In this document: positions 34,540 through 47,300 of the stretch, piece after piece
How the letters are laid out: every line of letters begins with the position of its first letter
Numbering within the stretch: position 1 is the first letter of the stretch
Notes under the pieces: generated by a model
The model's input: the letters and a program-made list of their open reading frames with translations, nothing else
What the model was told of the DNA's origin: nothing
Databases searched by the model: none
NCBI GenBank assembly: GCA_015039315.1
Contig: WIDE01000115.1
Span: forward strand, 35,970 to 99,969
Reading direction: 5' to 3'
DNA from: Clavulina sp. PMI_390
Lineage: Eukaryota > Basidiomycota > Agaricomycetes > Cantharellales > Hydnaceae
DNA: 64,000 nucleotides
Made by a program: the position numbers and the translations under genes

Positions 34540-35552
34540 GCTGTATATCTGCTGGATTAGTTATAAATTTGGTGTAAACGTGGACCGGGGTAGCAAACTG
34601 CCTATTCTCATCGGATCCCTTAAGCACCCCAAGAACGAGTACAGCATCAGAGTTACTATCGCTTAAATACCAGTCTGCCTCTCACAATCCTGGGTGGCGT
34701 TGCGGGGATGTGGGAGCGCCACGAGTATGCCCCAATTGTAGTGAGATCAATCAAGGCCCGTCAGCTTTCATCCATGATCTGCCACTGGAAACGGAACAAC
34801 CTGGGATCGTGCAGGCCTAGAATCCAGCGCTGGGATCACACAGGCCTCAGTGCAAACGTGAGATGTAGGACGAGCAATGTTGAGGCGCCAGGCATGGCCA
34901 GATACATAACGAAAGGACTGAGATTTGCAAGGGGAAAAGGGAGTCTGCATTCGTACTGCTATACTTGACCTCCCTGTCCCCAATTGAGCTGATGGTGGAT
35001 CTTTCCTATGAATGGAGAGGCAGGAAGAATTACGCGTGGACCCACATTATAGCAAGGCTCCTTGATTAGCAGAGGGCGTTAGCTTGAACTGTATCGCTTG
35101 AACGGTTCAAAAATAGGGGTCTAGATTAGAATTGTTCGACGGTGGTATGTAAATGCCAAGCTCGAGTTGCCTAGATACGTAAACGGCCGCAACTTGCAAC
35201 CTAGCGATGGCCGAGAGTCCCCATTTCAATCCCAACAGAAACAGCCATTTAAGGGGTCTCACGGATTACGTGCGACAATCCAGTGGCGCGGTAAGAAAAA
35301 TTCTATGATCATAATTTATTGGGATCGGCAGGTACGGAGATCTGTGCCTGAGCGGGAAACCCACTGGAACGGATCCAATACAGCAGGTATCGCACACCAT
35401 TATATTACGACATTGTCCTTTGTAGCGCCCCGTGCGACACCACTACGTTCGATAGCCACCAAACAACGAGAAAGGAGAACAGAGAAATGTAAGAGGAGAC
35501 CAAAATTATTACGGCGAGATAACATGGCCAGATCTTAAAGACTGAACGAGAG
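34540..35552. other. Intergenic between copy D and the secreted protein gene
   Basis: About 1 kb containing only short open frames without family resemblance. The two flanking genes are convergent, so both 3' ends should lie here. Confidence 0.4.
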
Positions 35553-36673
35553 CTAAGGCGCGCACGAAAGCGAGGACGATGGAACAAACGTAAAGGTCTG
35601 TGGAGTTATAATGAGTGAGCCAATCAAACTGGTCGCACACTGTCAAGAAAAGGACGAGCGGTCAACTCACCACTTCATCTGAAGCCCCAAAGGAGTTCTC
35701 AAAATCAACGAAATTGCCCACAGCAAAGAATGTGCCTATGCTGGAGGAGTCCAAGTTGAACCCAATCGTAAGAGGAACAGTGGTGCCATCTGGGTTGGTC
35801 CACACGACAGTCATTGTTCCATCTGCCGCAATGGTCCAGACTTCGCTTTCGGCGGGTTCATCAATAGCGGCTGCATCGGTGAAGCTATTTTCGCTGTTGT
35901 CGAGGGAAGCGTCGGATTGGTCGGTGTTCGTAATGTAAATATAGTTGTCCGAGCCCGTTCCCAGGGTTGCGGAATCAGAAGCGAACCCAAGCGTGGCGCC
36001 GAAGAACGACTCTGACGAGGGGGATACGGCATTCACGGTGACAATTGACTGAGTAGTACTTGGCTGGTCGGTGTAGGCACAGATGTGGAGCACAGTGCTA
36101 TCACAGCTGCCTACAACATCCGTGTACTCTCCGAATTGGTTCAGATCGGTGCTATCAGGCCCCCAATTAGAAGAGAGGCATGGAGACACTAGGATGAGAT
36201 AGCTTACGACAAGTAGCCGTCCGCTCCATCATAAGTAACATGAACGACACCATCGCTAGAAGAAATGTAGAGATAGACGGCATCAATAAAAAAGAATTAA
36301 GAGCGAGCATGATAGTTTGACTGACGTGCAAACAGAGCTGGTCTGACGGGGGGCATGGGGCCCTGAGAGAAAGATGCATGAGTTGAGCTTGAAAGAAGTG
36401 GCCAGGGAGTGGAATAAGAGACTGACGGGTGGGGGTGAATCTCCTGTGGGGGCGGAGCAAAGGTAGACCTGCAGCCAAACGCTTGGCATTGGTATCGCGG
36501 CCAACACGAGGGAGAGCGTTAAGTTTGGCATTCAGGTTGCGCTTCGTCGCCGTCCCAGGGGGAGGAGGGTTGAGGCTTTTCGTGCCAGTGGTGGGCGTGG
36601 CACGTTCGGCGTTATGGGTCAAGGCCGAAGCCACCGTAGCGAAAAGAGCAGCGAGAGCGATAGTAACACGCAT
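35553..36673 (-). CDS. Secreted protein of unknown function
   Basis: Five exons, in transcript order 36427-36673, 36326-36362, 36208-36255, 35671-36151, 35553-35639; 299 aa. A clear signal peptide (MRVTIALAALFATVASA) is followed by a Lys/Arg/Pro-rich segment (residues about 30-85, with NAKRLAAGLPLLRPHRR). That segment looks like a propeptide or a cleavable basic linker. The mature part is acidic and rich in Ser, Thr, Asp and Gly, with no Cys cluster. It contains DGADGYLS followed by NQFGEY, a pattern I associate with secreted agaricomycete proteins that have no assigned role. It could be a cell-wall protein or a small effector-like secreted protein; neither is shown. Exon 2 (37 nt) and the acceptor at 36152 were selected because they alone keep the frame open. 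Confidence 0.65.
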
Positions 36674-36760
36674 TGTTTAAGAAAGAGTGACTGGGTTGTA
36701 AAAAGAGAGGAAGTGTGCTCGCGATGAGCAGTGACGAAGCTGACTGTGATGGGAGGAAGT

Positions 36761-37055
36761 AAGCTGGAGGATAGCAAAGTTTTCGCTCGCTCTTAGATAG
36801 TGAGATCTCAATTCGGGATCAATACGTAAACCGGCCTGCGCGCCTAGCAGTTGAAACACAAGTCCGGGTACTGTATTGGCAGAGTGAGATAGATAGAAAA
36901 CATTTGTATAATTTGGTTGACTAGGAGTTATGGTGGGAAGTGAAAATCGTGACGATCTGTGTTGCTGTTGAGGCGATGTTATTGCCAAGGAGTCGCAAGC
37001 CGAATAAGCTTTTAGGCATTGCCCGGCGGGAGCGTGCAGCCTGTACCACGCATCA
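36761..37055. repeat. Diverged direct repeat, left copy (upstream of secreted-protein gene)
   Basis: About 295 bp starting AAGCTGGAGGATAGCAAAGT is repeated at 40334-40636 with roughly 90% identity by eye and small indels. The left copy begins within 90 bp of the secreted protein's start codon, so it overlaps that gene's promoter. Confidence 0.85.
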
Positions 37056-37489
37056 TCATCTCACGTACCACTATTTCTGGAACTGAAACGACAACCCAGA
37101 CGAGCGGAAATACTGCAACCAGCAATTTAACTACACTTAGGGCTTTCCTGGAGCAAAGCATGTCGGTAAGGATGCAGAACCTGTCCATCTACTCGTTAGC
37201 TACATCTGAGCGCCAATGCAACTCCGAATGAAAGCGCTATTTCAAATTAATGTGCTTGAACGTCCTATTCGTTCTCGGCAATCGGCCAGCTCAGTTGTTT
37301 GTGCACATTCCATGGACGTAAGGCAGAACCCTGAATCAGTTCATCAAAACGCAGGTGGTCAGGATGACCAGTTATTGAAAAGGAACGACTCATCACAAGC
37401 TCGCTGAGTATATGGCGACTTTGTAGCCTGACCCTAGGTCAACGGGCTTCGCCACTTGCTCTCAGCGAACTCTCAACTCAGCGAAGTCT

Positions 37490-40071
37490 CAGATCCCAGA
37501 GCAGATACCACTCGAAATTCTTCACCAATGTGACTTTCGCGATATTGTGAAATGCCTTTCTCCAGGTGATTGCGATAGCGTTGAATCGTCTTTCGTCGAT
37601 GCTTCTTCGTCAACACCTCGGTTTTTTAGGTTTGCTAGGCCTTGGGAGTTGCTGTTGGAGCATCAATGGCTCCAAAATATATCGTATGGCTTGGAATTCA
37701 CAACAAAGTCGCTTCCGGCCCAAACTCTACTTTCCCAACCACGTTTGACCACGTTGATGCTCTGCTGGCCCTTGAACTGGCATAGAGGAGGTTCATCCCG
37801 CGCTGTTTCCACTGGACGGGCAGCAGAGTCAATTTGATTGCGCATCATAGTTGCGATGAGTCTTGCAGCTTTCTGGAAGCAAATACACTATCCATTTGCG
37901 ACGGCTCCCATCCGTGCTTTCAGGACGTCCCGATCTCATGTCTTACCAAGCAGCTCTTCCCCCAAGGCAACCACGATGATCGATTGGACCCAGTATCTAC
38001 TAGAAGCCGAGAATCAACTTCTTGTTCTTGAAACCATATTGGTGTCCGAATCTGCAGCTGAAAGCTCTGATCTACCGGGGTGTCTGTTTCAGCGGAATTA
38101 TAGATCCAGAGACCCCAATGCTATGCCCACGATGGATATTTGATGCAAAAAGAGACCATCTTAGCATACGTCATGATGGTATAACATCTGAAGACCATAT
38201 TCGATGATAAGACCCCCACGATTATTCTTTTCTTATTTTTCCTCTATCATTTCATATTTATCTCCGGACACTATCCCTTCGTAGTATAGTTCACCGGGTC
38301 GTTCTTGGCGTGGGCAAGCAGCTCGCAGCCTGAAACGACTAATAAACGAGAATTCAACAACAACAACAACATCTGAAGACCTCCTTATCAACAGAAGGTT
38401 CGGTAACATCATATGTGTTCTTATCTCCTCCTCCATCAGAGGAGGACTTCTCGTGGTCGAGATTGACTCGATAAATTCCAGCGGTCGAGGATTCAACTAT
38501 CGACTGTGATATGGAGCTGGATAGAAGGGAGATTGTGGCTGCACGTAGACCAACAAATAAGCGATCAATTACACTTCTGAGGTCCTACTATCGTGGCGGC
38601 TGGTCTTCCGTACTCGTTCTGAGAGATCGAGTCTTCGCTGCCTGCTAAGCTGGAGCTTACCAGGGCCATCGACTCTAATCGTACCACCATACGAGGCACA
38701 TGATGCGGATTCAAACATTGTGAGATTGAAAGCATATCACGTGCAGAGACAACGAAGTGGCAAAGTGCACGACTTTGAGCCTCAGTCGCTCCACAAATTC
38801 ATGATGCTGGTGTCTGAGGCGTTATGTGGATACTCTGCAGCTTGTCACTAACGATGCGCCTGATGCCCATCATTCTTCACCAATTGACTGCAATATTTCA
38901 CCGTAGAAGAAGCAAGTGTTGTGCTGGATAATGACTCCAAAGCTTTGATGTATTCTCCCCATGAAGAGGACAAGATTTGTGTAACGCAGATCCAAATATC
39001 TGTATCTGAACGGCGTTATCGCTTGTGAACCATTTTCTTCTTTGCTGGCACCCCTCTCTCCCGGTATAACACCTCAATCGTTCCTTGGGGGGGTGTGACG
39101 CTGAACAGGCCGCCTCTCTCTATGACTCTGCTTCGAGGATACACGCGATGTGTATCGCTGCATCTAGAGCCCGCGTGGCCCGTCCTCGATCTGTCCCTCT
39201 CACTAGGAAGGACCAACAGGTCAGTAAAACCGCTTATGGCAAAGAAGGAATTGTGGAGCCCTTCGATCTCGACCTAGCTGAAAGTTCGTCGCGCATCAAG
39301 GGAAGGCTCGTGGGCGGAGATACCTGCGTTATCATCGGCTCCACCGAAGAATGCTGATCGAAGTTTTCGAGCCTCCCCTCATGCGTGGATCCCACCATGA
39401 CGATGATATGATCAGATTAATGTGCGCTACTGAGCCTATTGGCTTACGACGCACTGACCAGCTACGGGAGATATGTAGTTACATGCTGAGTGTGATGAGG
39501 GGTAGGGGATAGTATGTAGCTCAGCAGGCTTTGGGTGAAGTTGTGTGCTCGGCCGTCAGTGTTTCTACCGGGGGTGGGGCGCTAGATGTAGTATCCTTGC
39601 ATATGCGGTGGGGTGTGGGCCTCGACGTGGTAGATAGAATAGATGAAACTAGTATAGTTAATTAGGCAGGATAGTGAAACAGAGAAAGAAAGAAATAGAG
39701 AGCATCATGGAGAGCATGGGGAGCGAAGGGAGGGGGCATATGTGGTGAGGAGGGGGTGGTGTGGAAGGCTCATGTGGATCTCACCATTATGATAGTGCAT
39801 CTCACGACCGTGCTGCTTCGTCCAAGAAACAGTTCCCGAAAGTTGGCCTCGACTTCATAGTAGCTGAGATGCGATTCTTGGTATGGAAGATCGGCGAACT
39901 CACAGATTCGTCTTGATTCCGAGCACACCGTAGCCACCTCGGCGAGTCGTTTCCATTCTCGTTTGCCGACCGACTGTCCAGCCAATTCTGACGGTCGCAT
40001 TCGATCCCCACTTGATGATCGCGGATCAACATGACGGAAAGGTCACCAACACGCATTTCCATACACTTTAG
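37490..40071 (+). pseudogene. Decayed F-box-like family copy (paralogue of copy F)
   Basis: Segments collinear with copy F are recognisable along the whole stretch: the F-box exon (near 37505-37560), IVWLGIHN-type sequence (37675), the region encoding LRAEREH-type sequence (38090-38200), the WNW segment (38510), the FFA-LFARYN region (39030-39110), the end of exon 4 (39838-39940) and a last exon at 40030-40071. Stops, frameshifts and deletions interrupt every part: for example TAG within 37785-37800, and the loss of the LTF end (it reads HTL instead). Two foreign insertions appear, about 38205-38500 and 39415-39835. It lies in the first of two duplicated blocks and is clearly non-functional as a protein. 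Confidence 0.8.
39415..39835. other. Insertion in the decayed copy, purine-rich
   Basis: About 420 bp without counterpart in copy F separates sequence matching codons around 42840 from that matching 42892 of copy F. Its second half (39660-39775) is a long G/A-rich tract. I found no coding sequence or terminal repeats in it. Confidence 0.5.
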
Positions 40072-40323
40072 CGAGTGGGCGAATTACAGGATATTTCATT
40101 AGTTCCCTGGTCATGAGCCCAGCTGGCATATCGCATATGCACGACAAACGCGAGATTATATTTGCATCTCGAAACTCCTACTCCCTGGACGCGTCGATGA
40201 TTGTATAGTGGGATCTGATTTCAACATTCTGACCACCCCACGTCATGATGACCACGTCTGGAAGCCTAGACCAAGCATCGAACTGACTTGCCAAGAGATT
40301 TCTGTCAAAATGTATCAAAACCT

Positions 40324-40333
40324 NNNNNNNNNN
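40324..40333. other. Assembly gap (10 N)
   Basis: Ten N exactly at the junction of two duplicated blocks; the true gap length is unknown and copies may have been collapsed. Confidence 0.99.
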
Positions 40334-40636
40334 AAGCTGGAGGATAGCAAAGTTCTCGCTCGCTCTTAGATAGTGAGATCTCAGTCGCTCGGGATCAATA
40401 CGTAAAGCGCAGGCCTGCGCGCCTAACCGTTGAAACACAACTACGGGTACTGTATTGGTAGAGTGAAATAGATAGAAACCATTTGTATAACTGGTTGACT
40501 ACGAGTTATGGTGGGAAGTGAGAATCGTGACGATCTGTGTTGAGACGATTGTCATTTGCCAAGGCGCTGAGTCGCAAGCCGAATAAGCTTTTCGGCACTG
40601 CCCGGCGGGAGCGTGCTGTCCGTACCACGCATCATC
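40334..40636. repeat. Diverged direct repeat, right copy
   Basis: It matches 36761-37055 (same start AAGCTGGAGGATAGCAAAGT, same end near CGTACCACGCATCATC). It begins directly after the N gap. Confidence 0.85.
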
Positions 40637-41021
40637 CTAACACAGTGCAGTCTATTTTGGTACCCCAAAAAACATCCCAAAGATATCCCAAATGAGTAAA
40701 TCAACTCTTCTCCGATTTCTCAAATTTTCATGCCTGAAATCAAAACATTTTTTAATAAGTCTGTACCACACCGCATCCAACATCACAATAGTGCCCGAAC
40801 AAGTTCTTCTCAACGCAGTGATTGGGTATTGCGAATCTCAAAGCAGGTTGTTTGTCCAGGGCGCCTAGATAGTTCCGTATTGTTGAATTTTTCATGACGC
40901 GGTAGGCCATTAAATCAATGAATCATGACGCACGTGCCCCAGGTGATATCAGATTATCAAACGGACGACGTGTCATAAGCCCATCTGTGATCTAGCAGCT
41001 TTATACATTGAGTCTATACCG
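40637..41021. other. Intergenic upstream of copy F
   Basis: 385 bp, AT-rich, no gene recognised; it presumably contains the promoter of copy F. Confidence 0.4.
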
Positions 41022-43112
41022 ATGGCCCTCCACCCTCACTCACATCCAACTCTAAAGTCGGTGAAGCCTCACATAACGGAACACATACTTGTCGAAATTT
41101 TTCACCGGTGTGACTTCCGCGAGATCGTAAGATGTCGTGCTGTACGTTCTAGGTTCTATGGGTGGCGTTACATTGTCGCTCTTTACGCTCACCCATGAGC
41201 ACTCCATGCGCAGATTTGCCGAGCCTGGAAATCCAGCATCGATGATTCAATGTCTCTGAAGTATATCGTCTGGCTTGGGATTCACCACAGAGTTGATGCG
41301 AGCCCAACTCCTGCCTTTCCCACAACTTTTGACCGCCTTGATGCTCTGCTAGCTGCTGAGTTAGCGTGGACGACGTTTTCCCCGCGCTATTTTCACTGGA
41401 GGCCTAATCGGTTCGATTCACTTATGCATGCTGCCTATGATGGCTTTGTGCAGTTATGCGACAGCCAATACACTATTCTTTTGATAAACCTCCCATCTGT
41501 GCTCTCAGGGCGCCTCAATACCATATGGCACAACGTCAATTTCCCTACCAAGGTGACGAGGATGATCGGCTGGACAGAATACCGAGTAGAAGCCGAAAAT
41601 CAACTGCTCATTTTCGAGTCCAAGTGAGTTTCCGTGTTCAGTGTGAGAGGTTCCAAGGTGCTGATACTGTCCCTTCCAGCGTAGCTATAGGTCCAAAGGC
41701 AGCAATGCTCCGCCTGCGATGGATTTTTGACGCAGAAAGAGAGCACCCACTCACTCGTCACGCTCAGATCACACCTGAGGACCTACTTGCTCAGAGTTCG
41801 TTCGCTCCGATTCGATCCTTCCTCAATGAATATTCTATCAGTGGCGAAACGCTATTGATCGAAGTTGACTTCGTGGACTCCAATTCCAATGGTCAAGGAG
41901 CCCGGATGTGTATTGTGGCATGGAATTGGATAGAAGGGAAGATTGTAGCAGTATGTCAACTGACTGATAACCAATCGACTACCGTGCTGAGAAACCCATG
42001 CTTTCCAGCGGTTAGTCTTCCCGACTCGTTCCAACGGACCGGACCACTATCACCGACTAAGCTGGGGCACTTTGGGGTCATCAACCTTGGTTGTCGCACT
42101 CTATGAGGCACAACGGACAAAATCAGATGCTCTCACGCTGAGAGTGTACGATTTGAGCAGGCGGAATGATGACAAAGATAGCTTCTTTGAGCCGCTATTG
42201 CTACGTGAATTTCTGATACCAACCTTCGGGGGTGGCCATGTGGATTTTCTCCAACTCGTCACTGGCGATGCACCTGGTGCATCACCTGTGGCCGATCAGC
42301 TGCGCTCTTTCATCCCAGAAGAAGCCCTTGGGGTACTTAGCAAAGACTCTAAGCCTTTTTTGCATCCTGGCGACAAAGAGGATAAGCTTTGCGTGATATC
42401 AGTCCGCACTTCTACCCATGACGATATACCCTCTCTGTACACCTTTGTATTCTTCGCCCAAACACTCTTCGCCCATTATGATAGTCCCACTATGTCCTGG
42501 GATGCGTGGGGCACCAAACATGCGGCATGTTTATTCGATACTGCCTCGACTGTCGACGAGATAGGTATTGCAACCTTTGGCGCTCGGCTTGCTCGTACGC
42601 GGACCGTTCCTTTTGCTAGGAAGGGGCAAAAAGTTGGCGAAACTGCCGAGGAAAAGGAGGGGATCGTGCAACTCTTTGATTTTAACCAGCTGAGAGCTCG
42701 CCGTCTATCAAGGGAAGGCTCATGGCCAGACATTTCCGCGATCTCTACAGCTCTGCCCACGCATCCGGCCATCGACGCCCTACGACAGGGCATCGAGGTT
42801 TCCGAGCCTAGACTCATGCATGGCTCCCATCATTGTGATGATTTATCTCGTAGCGGGGTTGATTCGTCTGGCAGAGAGCTCGAGCTAGTGGGCCTTGACT
42901 TCACGGTTGTCGAAATGCGATCACTGGTATGGAACAAGACTGAACTTATCGGTGTTCACATTGATTCTGAACACATTGTGGTCGCCTCAGTGAGTTGTTT
43001 CTGCTCCATCGCACACTGTATAGCTCGTTCTGATAGGGATTCAATCCTACTTGACTGGCTTGTATATTAGCATGATGGAGAGAACACTAACATGCACATC
43101 CTCACCTTCTAG
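41022..43112 (+). CDS. F-box-like protein, family copy F
   Basis: Five exons: 41022-41141, 41214-41623, 41680-41950, 42009-42989, 43071-43112; 607 aa. The first exon is longer than in other copies (120 nt), adding about 12 residues rich in His and Lys before the F-box (ITEHILVEIFHRCDFREIV, then ICRAWKSSIDDSMSLKYIVW). Landmarks include LRLRWIFDAEREHPL, VAWNWIEGKIVA, TFVFFAQTLFAHYD, FDFNQLRARRL, EPRLMHGSHH and IDSEHIVVAS. The last exon ends in MHILTF. It is the intact partner of the decayed copy in the preceding block and closest to copy D. The predicted role, Skp1-binding adaptor, rests only on the F-box; the remainder is family-specific and uncharacterised. Confidence 0.82.
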
Positions 43113-44399
43113 CGACTAGGCGAAATGAAGTTTCTTGGCCAGGTCTCTCGGTTGTGAGCCCAGTAAGCATGCTACATAATCACGACAATTGTAATAGCTT
43201 CATCTACGGCTTATTTTGAGACTCCTACCCATCTGGACGTGTTGGTGGCTGTACAGGCGCCAGGGTTCGCGATCCTGACCTTCAGACGTCATGATGACCA
43301 TGTCTGAAGCCTAGACCAAGTATTGAAGTGATCTTGCCAAGAGATTTCTGTCAAAATGTATCAAAACCTCCTTTATTTTGTCTGTGAATTTATTTGCACG
43401 CCTCTCCCCTAGGAAACATGAGCGACATGCCGCGGAAGGCACCAGGCCGCAAGTCACATGAGGTAGTGGATGTCGCTGATTGTTGATGCGCGATTCGCCA
43501 CGGCGGCCGATCAACCACCAGAGGTCAGGGTATCGATCTCACGAGGCAAGAGCCAATCGGGTGCGATGCCCGCGGCGGAGGAGACAGGACTCCGGCCAGC
43601 CCACGTCCGTCACCTGAGCAGAGTTCTGAGTTGGGCCCTCAGGCAGTCTAGATCAGCGAAGGCTTTCTCGCGGGTGCTGAGTTTTGATTGCCACAGTGCA
43701 AATGGGCCAACCTGGGAAGGCGCTTCATGGCGGCAGAAGAAGAATTTTTACGACACTATTGGTCGACTAAATACAGAAAAAGTAGCGAGAAGTGAGGGGT
43801 GAAGGTCAGTATAGGGCATGCAACTTGCGAGGCTCCTAACGCCTGTCTAGTGGTGGGACAGAACAACGAGCTCAGAATTTTGGGCATCGGAATGGTTTTT
43901 GTTGCACTGTCGTGAAAAAAAAAAATAGTAATGCAGTGGAGTTTAGCAGATAATTCAGACGTTCTCTGAGTCAAAGAGTGGGAGACGTTGCCAATTCAGA
44001 AATAAAGGGAGCGAAAAGTCCCAGCCGGTAGGTGTGATCCTTCGTCCTCCGTCCCCAGCCCAACGATGGAACTGACAGGGCAATGATCACCGTGAGCGAC
44101 CGAAAGCCCATTGCCAGGAATCATCGCCGGGACGCAGGGCGAGAGCGTCACATGGCCCCGGCAACAAATCATCAAAATTTGACGAACGTGTTGGGAAGAA
44201 AGGGAATGAGGGCAACTCACGATGGACGCCACGGAACATATAACTTTTGCGCTTAATTGCGCAAGTAGTGCCTGGAAATAGGTTTTGGTGTTGTCATTGG
44301 TGAGGGCTTGGGTATGAGTCGGGGTCCAAAAGATAGTTGATCGACGAGAGCCATCACGCGGGCGGTCCAATACACTGTAGAACACTAGTTTTATTCGGT
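43113..44399. other. Intergenic downstream of copy F
   Basis: 43180-43370 is related to 40140-40323 (shared CCTAGACCAAG and TTTCTGTCAAAATGTATC), the 3' flank of the duplicated block. Nothing else recognised; the open frame at 43470-43802 has no family resemblance. Confidence 0.5.
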
Positions 44400-47300
44400 A
44401 GCTCTTATTGACTCACACAAGAAAGTATCCAGACGCTCAAACAGAAGGAGATGTGGAATATCGGTCCGATTGCGTGCACATTCACGTCCATGTCACACAG
44501 GCGCCGAGCGCTTCTACCCTTCCGTCGATTCAATCTCTTGACCCAATGTTCTCGTCTCCTTCTTTTATTCTCTGCAGCGGCTTGGGAAGCTTTTTTTTTT
44601 GCGGCTTTCTTAGGGTTTGGCTGGTAGACAAGGAGAAATTTTTGCCACCTCATCCCACATGCTCTACTGCTGGTGCTCATCGGGGATATCGCCCCCACTG
44701 TGAACACGCCTGTGGTCGATCGGAGTCGCGAACCCCTAAGCACAAAATTATGCGGAGACTCTCTCGTTCTTTGATCATGGCCGCGGGCACCCTCGTATGT
44801 AGCTCACGATCCTGGAGGACCTGCGGTGATCTCCCATGCTCGCCCCAAATATTGAAGGTGATCGAGCGACGCCAAACCACATCGAGGTTTTATCTTCATC
44901 TGCATCGCTGCATAGACCATGAGTCGCATATACCTCAAAATATGGTTTACGGCTCATGTTATAAATTTGTGTGTCAGTGCTGCAGATGTTGACGCCCAAG
45001 AACAATCAGAACGGCTGCAGTGGTTTATTTCTTGGCAAAAAAAAAAATACACCTGCTATATGCGAACTGGAATAGCTACGTGCACGCCTCCCTTCGTTCC
45101 CGGCAAGATTTCCACACTTGGAGAAAAAAACACGAATCTGCTCGCTGCTTGGATAGTCTTGGGGTGGATTCGAGGCAAACTTCATTAGATCTGTCTTCTC
45201 ACATATCCCAATCATCTTGATCCATAATCATTTCCCCTGAATGACATGCCCTCCGCTACTAGTATAATATTGCGATTGAACGCTCGCCTCTTCGGACTTG
45301 ACGCGTTTGTTACTCGGTTGGCTTGGAAGCCACCCTCATTGCATTGACTACCTTTTATGACCTCCCCAAGGATCATCATCTCTTAGCGTTGGTTTACTTG
45401 CCGAGCCCTAGCATAGGATCAAAGAAATTGATGCAATGTCTTCCCCTATCACGATTCAACCTTTGGTGATGACTCTCGGTATTCTCAAAACACAGACGTC
45501 GCGCACATGCCACAAGGATACGCCGATCTGTGAAGCTTCTGGGCTAGTATATAATCCTTCACGGGCGCCGCCTGAACACCTTTGACAGGTGTGGGTACGG
45601 ACCTGGATCGGAGGTTCCGTGCACAATTCGGCCGACAAGCATTGCACTCGCCGTCGCTGCGACGTTTCTCCGACTTCGGATGGAAGCTTTTTTTTCTTTC
45701 TTCACAATCCGTGATTGCGCTACGCATATATGTATGTATCACGTCTAGATAGACTTTCTATGGAACACCCGTTACGGGACGTGACATTCGATGCGGAGGA
45801 TTGATCCTCCTCGACATCTCGTTCGCCTACATCGTTCGCGTTATTTTTTGCTCTTCTGCACCAAAGAAAAAATTGCCGAGATCGAGATTTCAGGACGAGC
45901 GGGCTAGTAAGTGCATTGTAATATGTACAAGAGTTCCTAGCGTGGAAGGATGATTTACCGCGTTAACCACTCATGCGCCGCGTCCATCCGTGCATAGTAA
46001 CTCGGTCAACTCCCTGGGTCAACGCAACAAACTTAAAATGGTACCATCCTAGTGAGTGAGTCGGTGCTCATAACCGCCATCAGCGGCACCCTGTCCGAGT
46101 ATAGCACTTCTTCCGCCGAGTTTCCCCGTGGGGATAATACATACATATTATGGGATCGATGGACGATGAGTGGATCAGAACAGATCCCGGGAGCTGGAGT
46201 TTCTTGGAGAATCGTTCAGCAGGATCCAGGCAATATACTTTCCTCGTGCTAAGTAATTGCAATGAGTCTGGATTCACCTCAAGAAGATCGGTTCGAGGCG
46301 GCGAATCACTTCCTTCTGTGTGCTCATGTGAATGATTGTGCGTTATGACTACGACCGACTGCTATGGTATTTATTGATTTACTTTATCCGAGGTGGCCGT
46401 AGTAGTTGTCCATACATGTAGATGGCTGCTGTATTAGTGCTATTAGTCCCGAAGCTTAACGTGGCGCGGGCGAGCACATGGAGGCGGCGGGGGCACGTCT
46501 AATAAGCAGCATTGTTTTTTTTTTTTTTTTTTTTTTTTTGCGTGCGCTCATTGGTCCAAGGAATCTATATCATATTTTACAGGACTGTGAGATTACAGCA
46601 GGTAGTCATTATGAGGGGAGATCGGTTGTCGAAGCCTGCCTGGAGCATGGGCCCCGCCTCGGATCATCAATGATCATCCTACCAACCAGACACAATACAA
46701 TACAATACTGTGTCGAACATTGACGAGAGACCTGAAACGCTTCGAAATTAACGGAAATGCGTGAAACAGCTCTTAATGATTTCTCAATGGGACCGACGCC
46801 CATGTGGAAGCGCGCTCTCTGATGCTCTTGTTTGGGATATGAATTGGGTTGGCGCGGCGCTCAGATTGGGAGCGCGGAGCTTTTGAGTCGATACGCTGCC
46901 CCAACCTTACGCAAGGACCCACGCGCTGCGCCAAGGGAAGAACCCCATCCACGCGACGCTTATCAGCGCCACGCTGTGGGTCGATCATAAATAAACTGTG
47001 GCGAGATGGTATGACGCACACTGACGAGGCGAGGCGACGCGTATTTTCTAGGCGGGGAGGTTCGTTCATTACTATTAGGAACCGTAACGTAACGCTGACG
47101 AACGTCAACGCATTATGGAATAGAATGGGTACGCGACGCAGTGCCGCCTCGCTCGGGTATTATCGTTAGGTTGTGAGGTTGTGTGGTGGTGGCTGTACGC
47201 CCGACGCGGAGGTGCCTGGTTGGGGGCCTATCGTCACGCGGCTACGAAAAGAAGAGGAGGCGGCGGCAGTGTTTTAAGTATAGCACATATACATACCCTG

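Noticed and set aside
36200..36201. 19-nt intron in the secreted-protein gene (acceptor in CATCCTAG)
   Set aside because: Too short and out of frame; a 56-nt intron ending at 36152 restores the frame and the FGEY motif.
44405..44992. Overlapping frames with basic stretches in the gene-poor region
   Set aside because: No motif, no consistent splicing, and similar frames occur on both strands.
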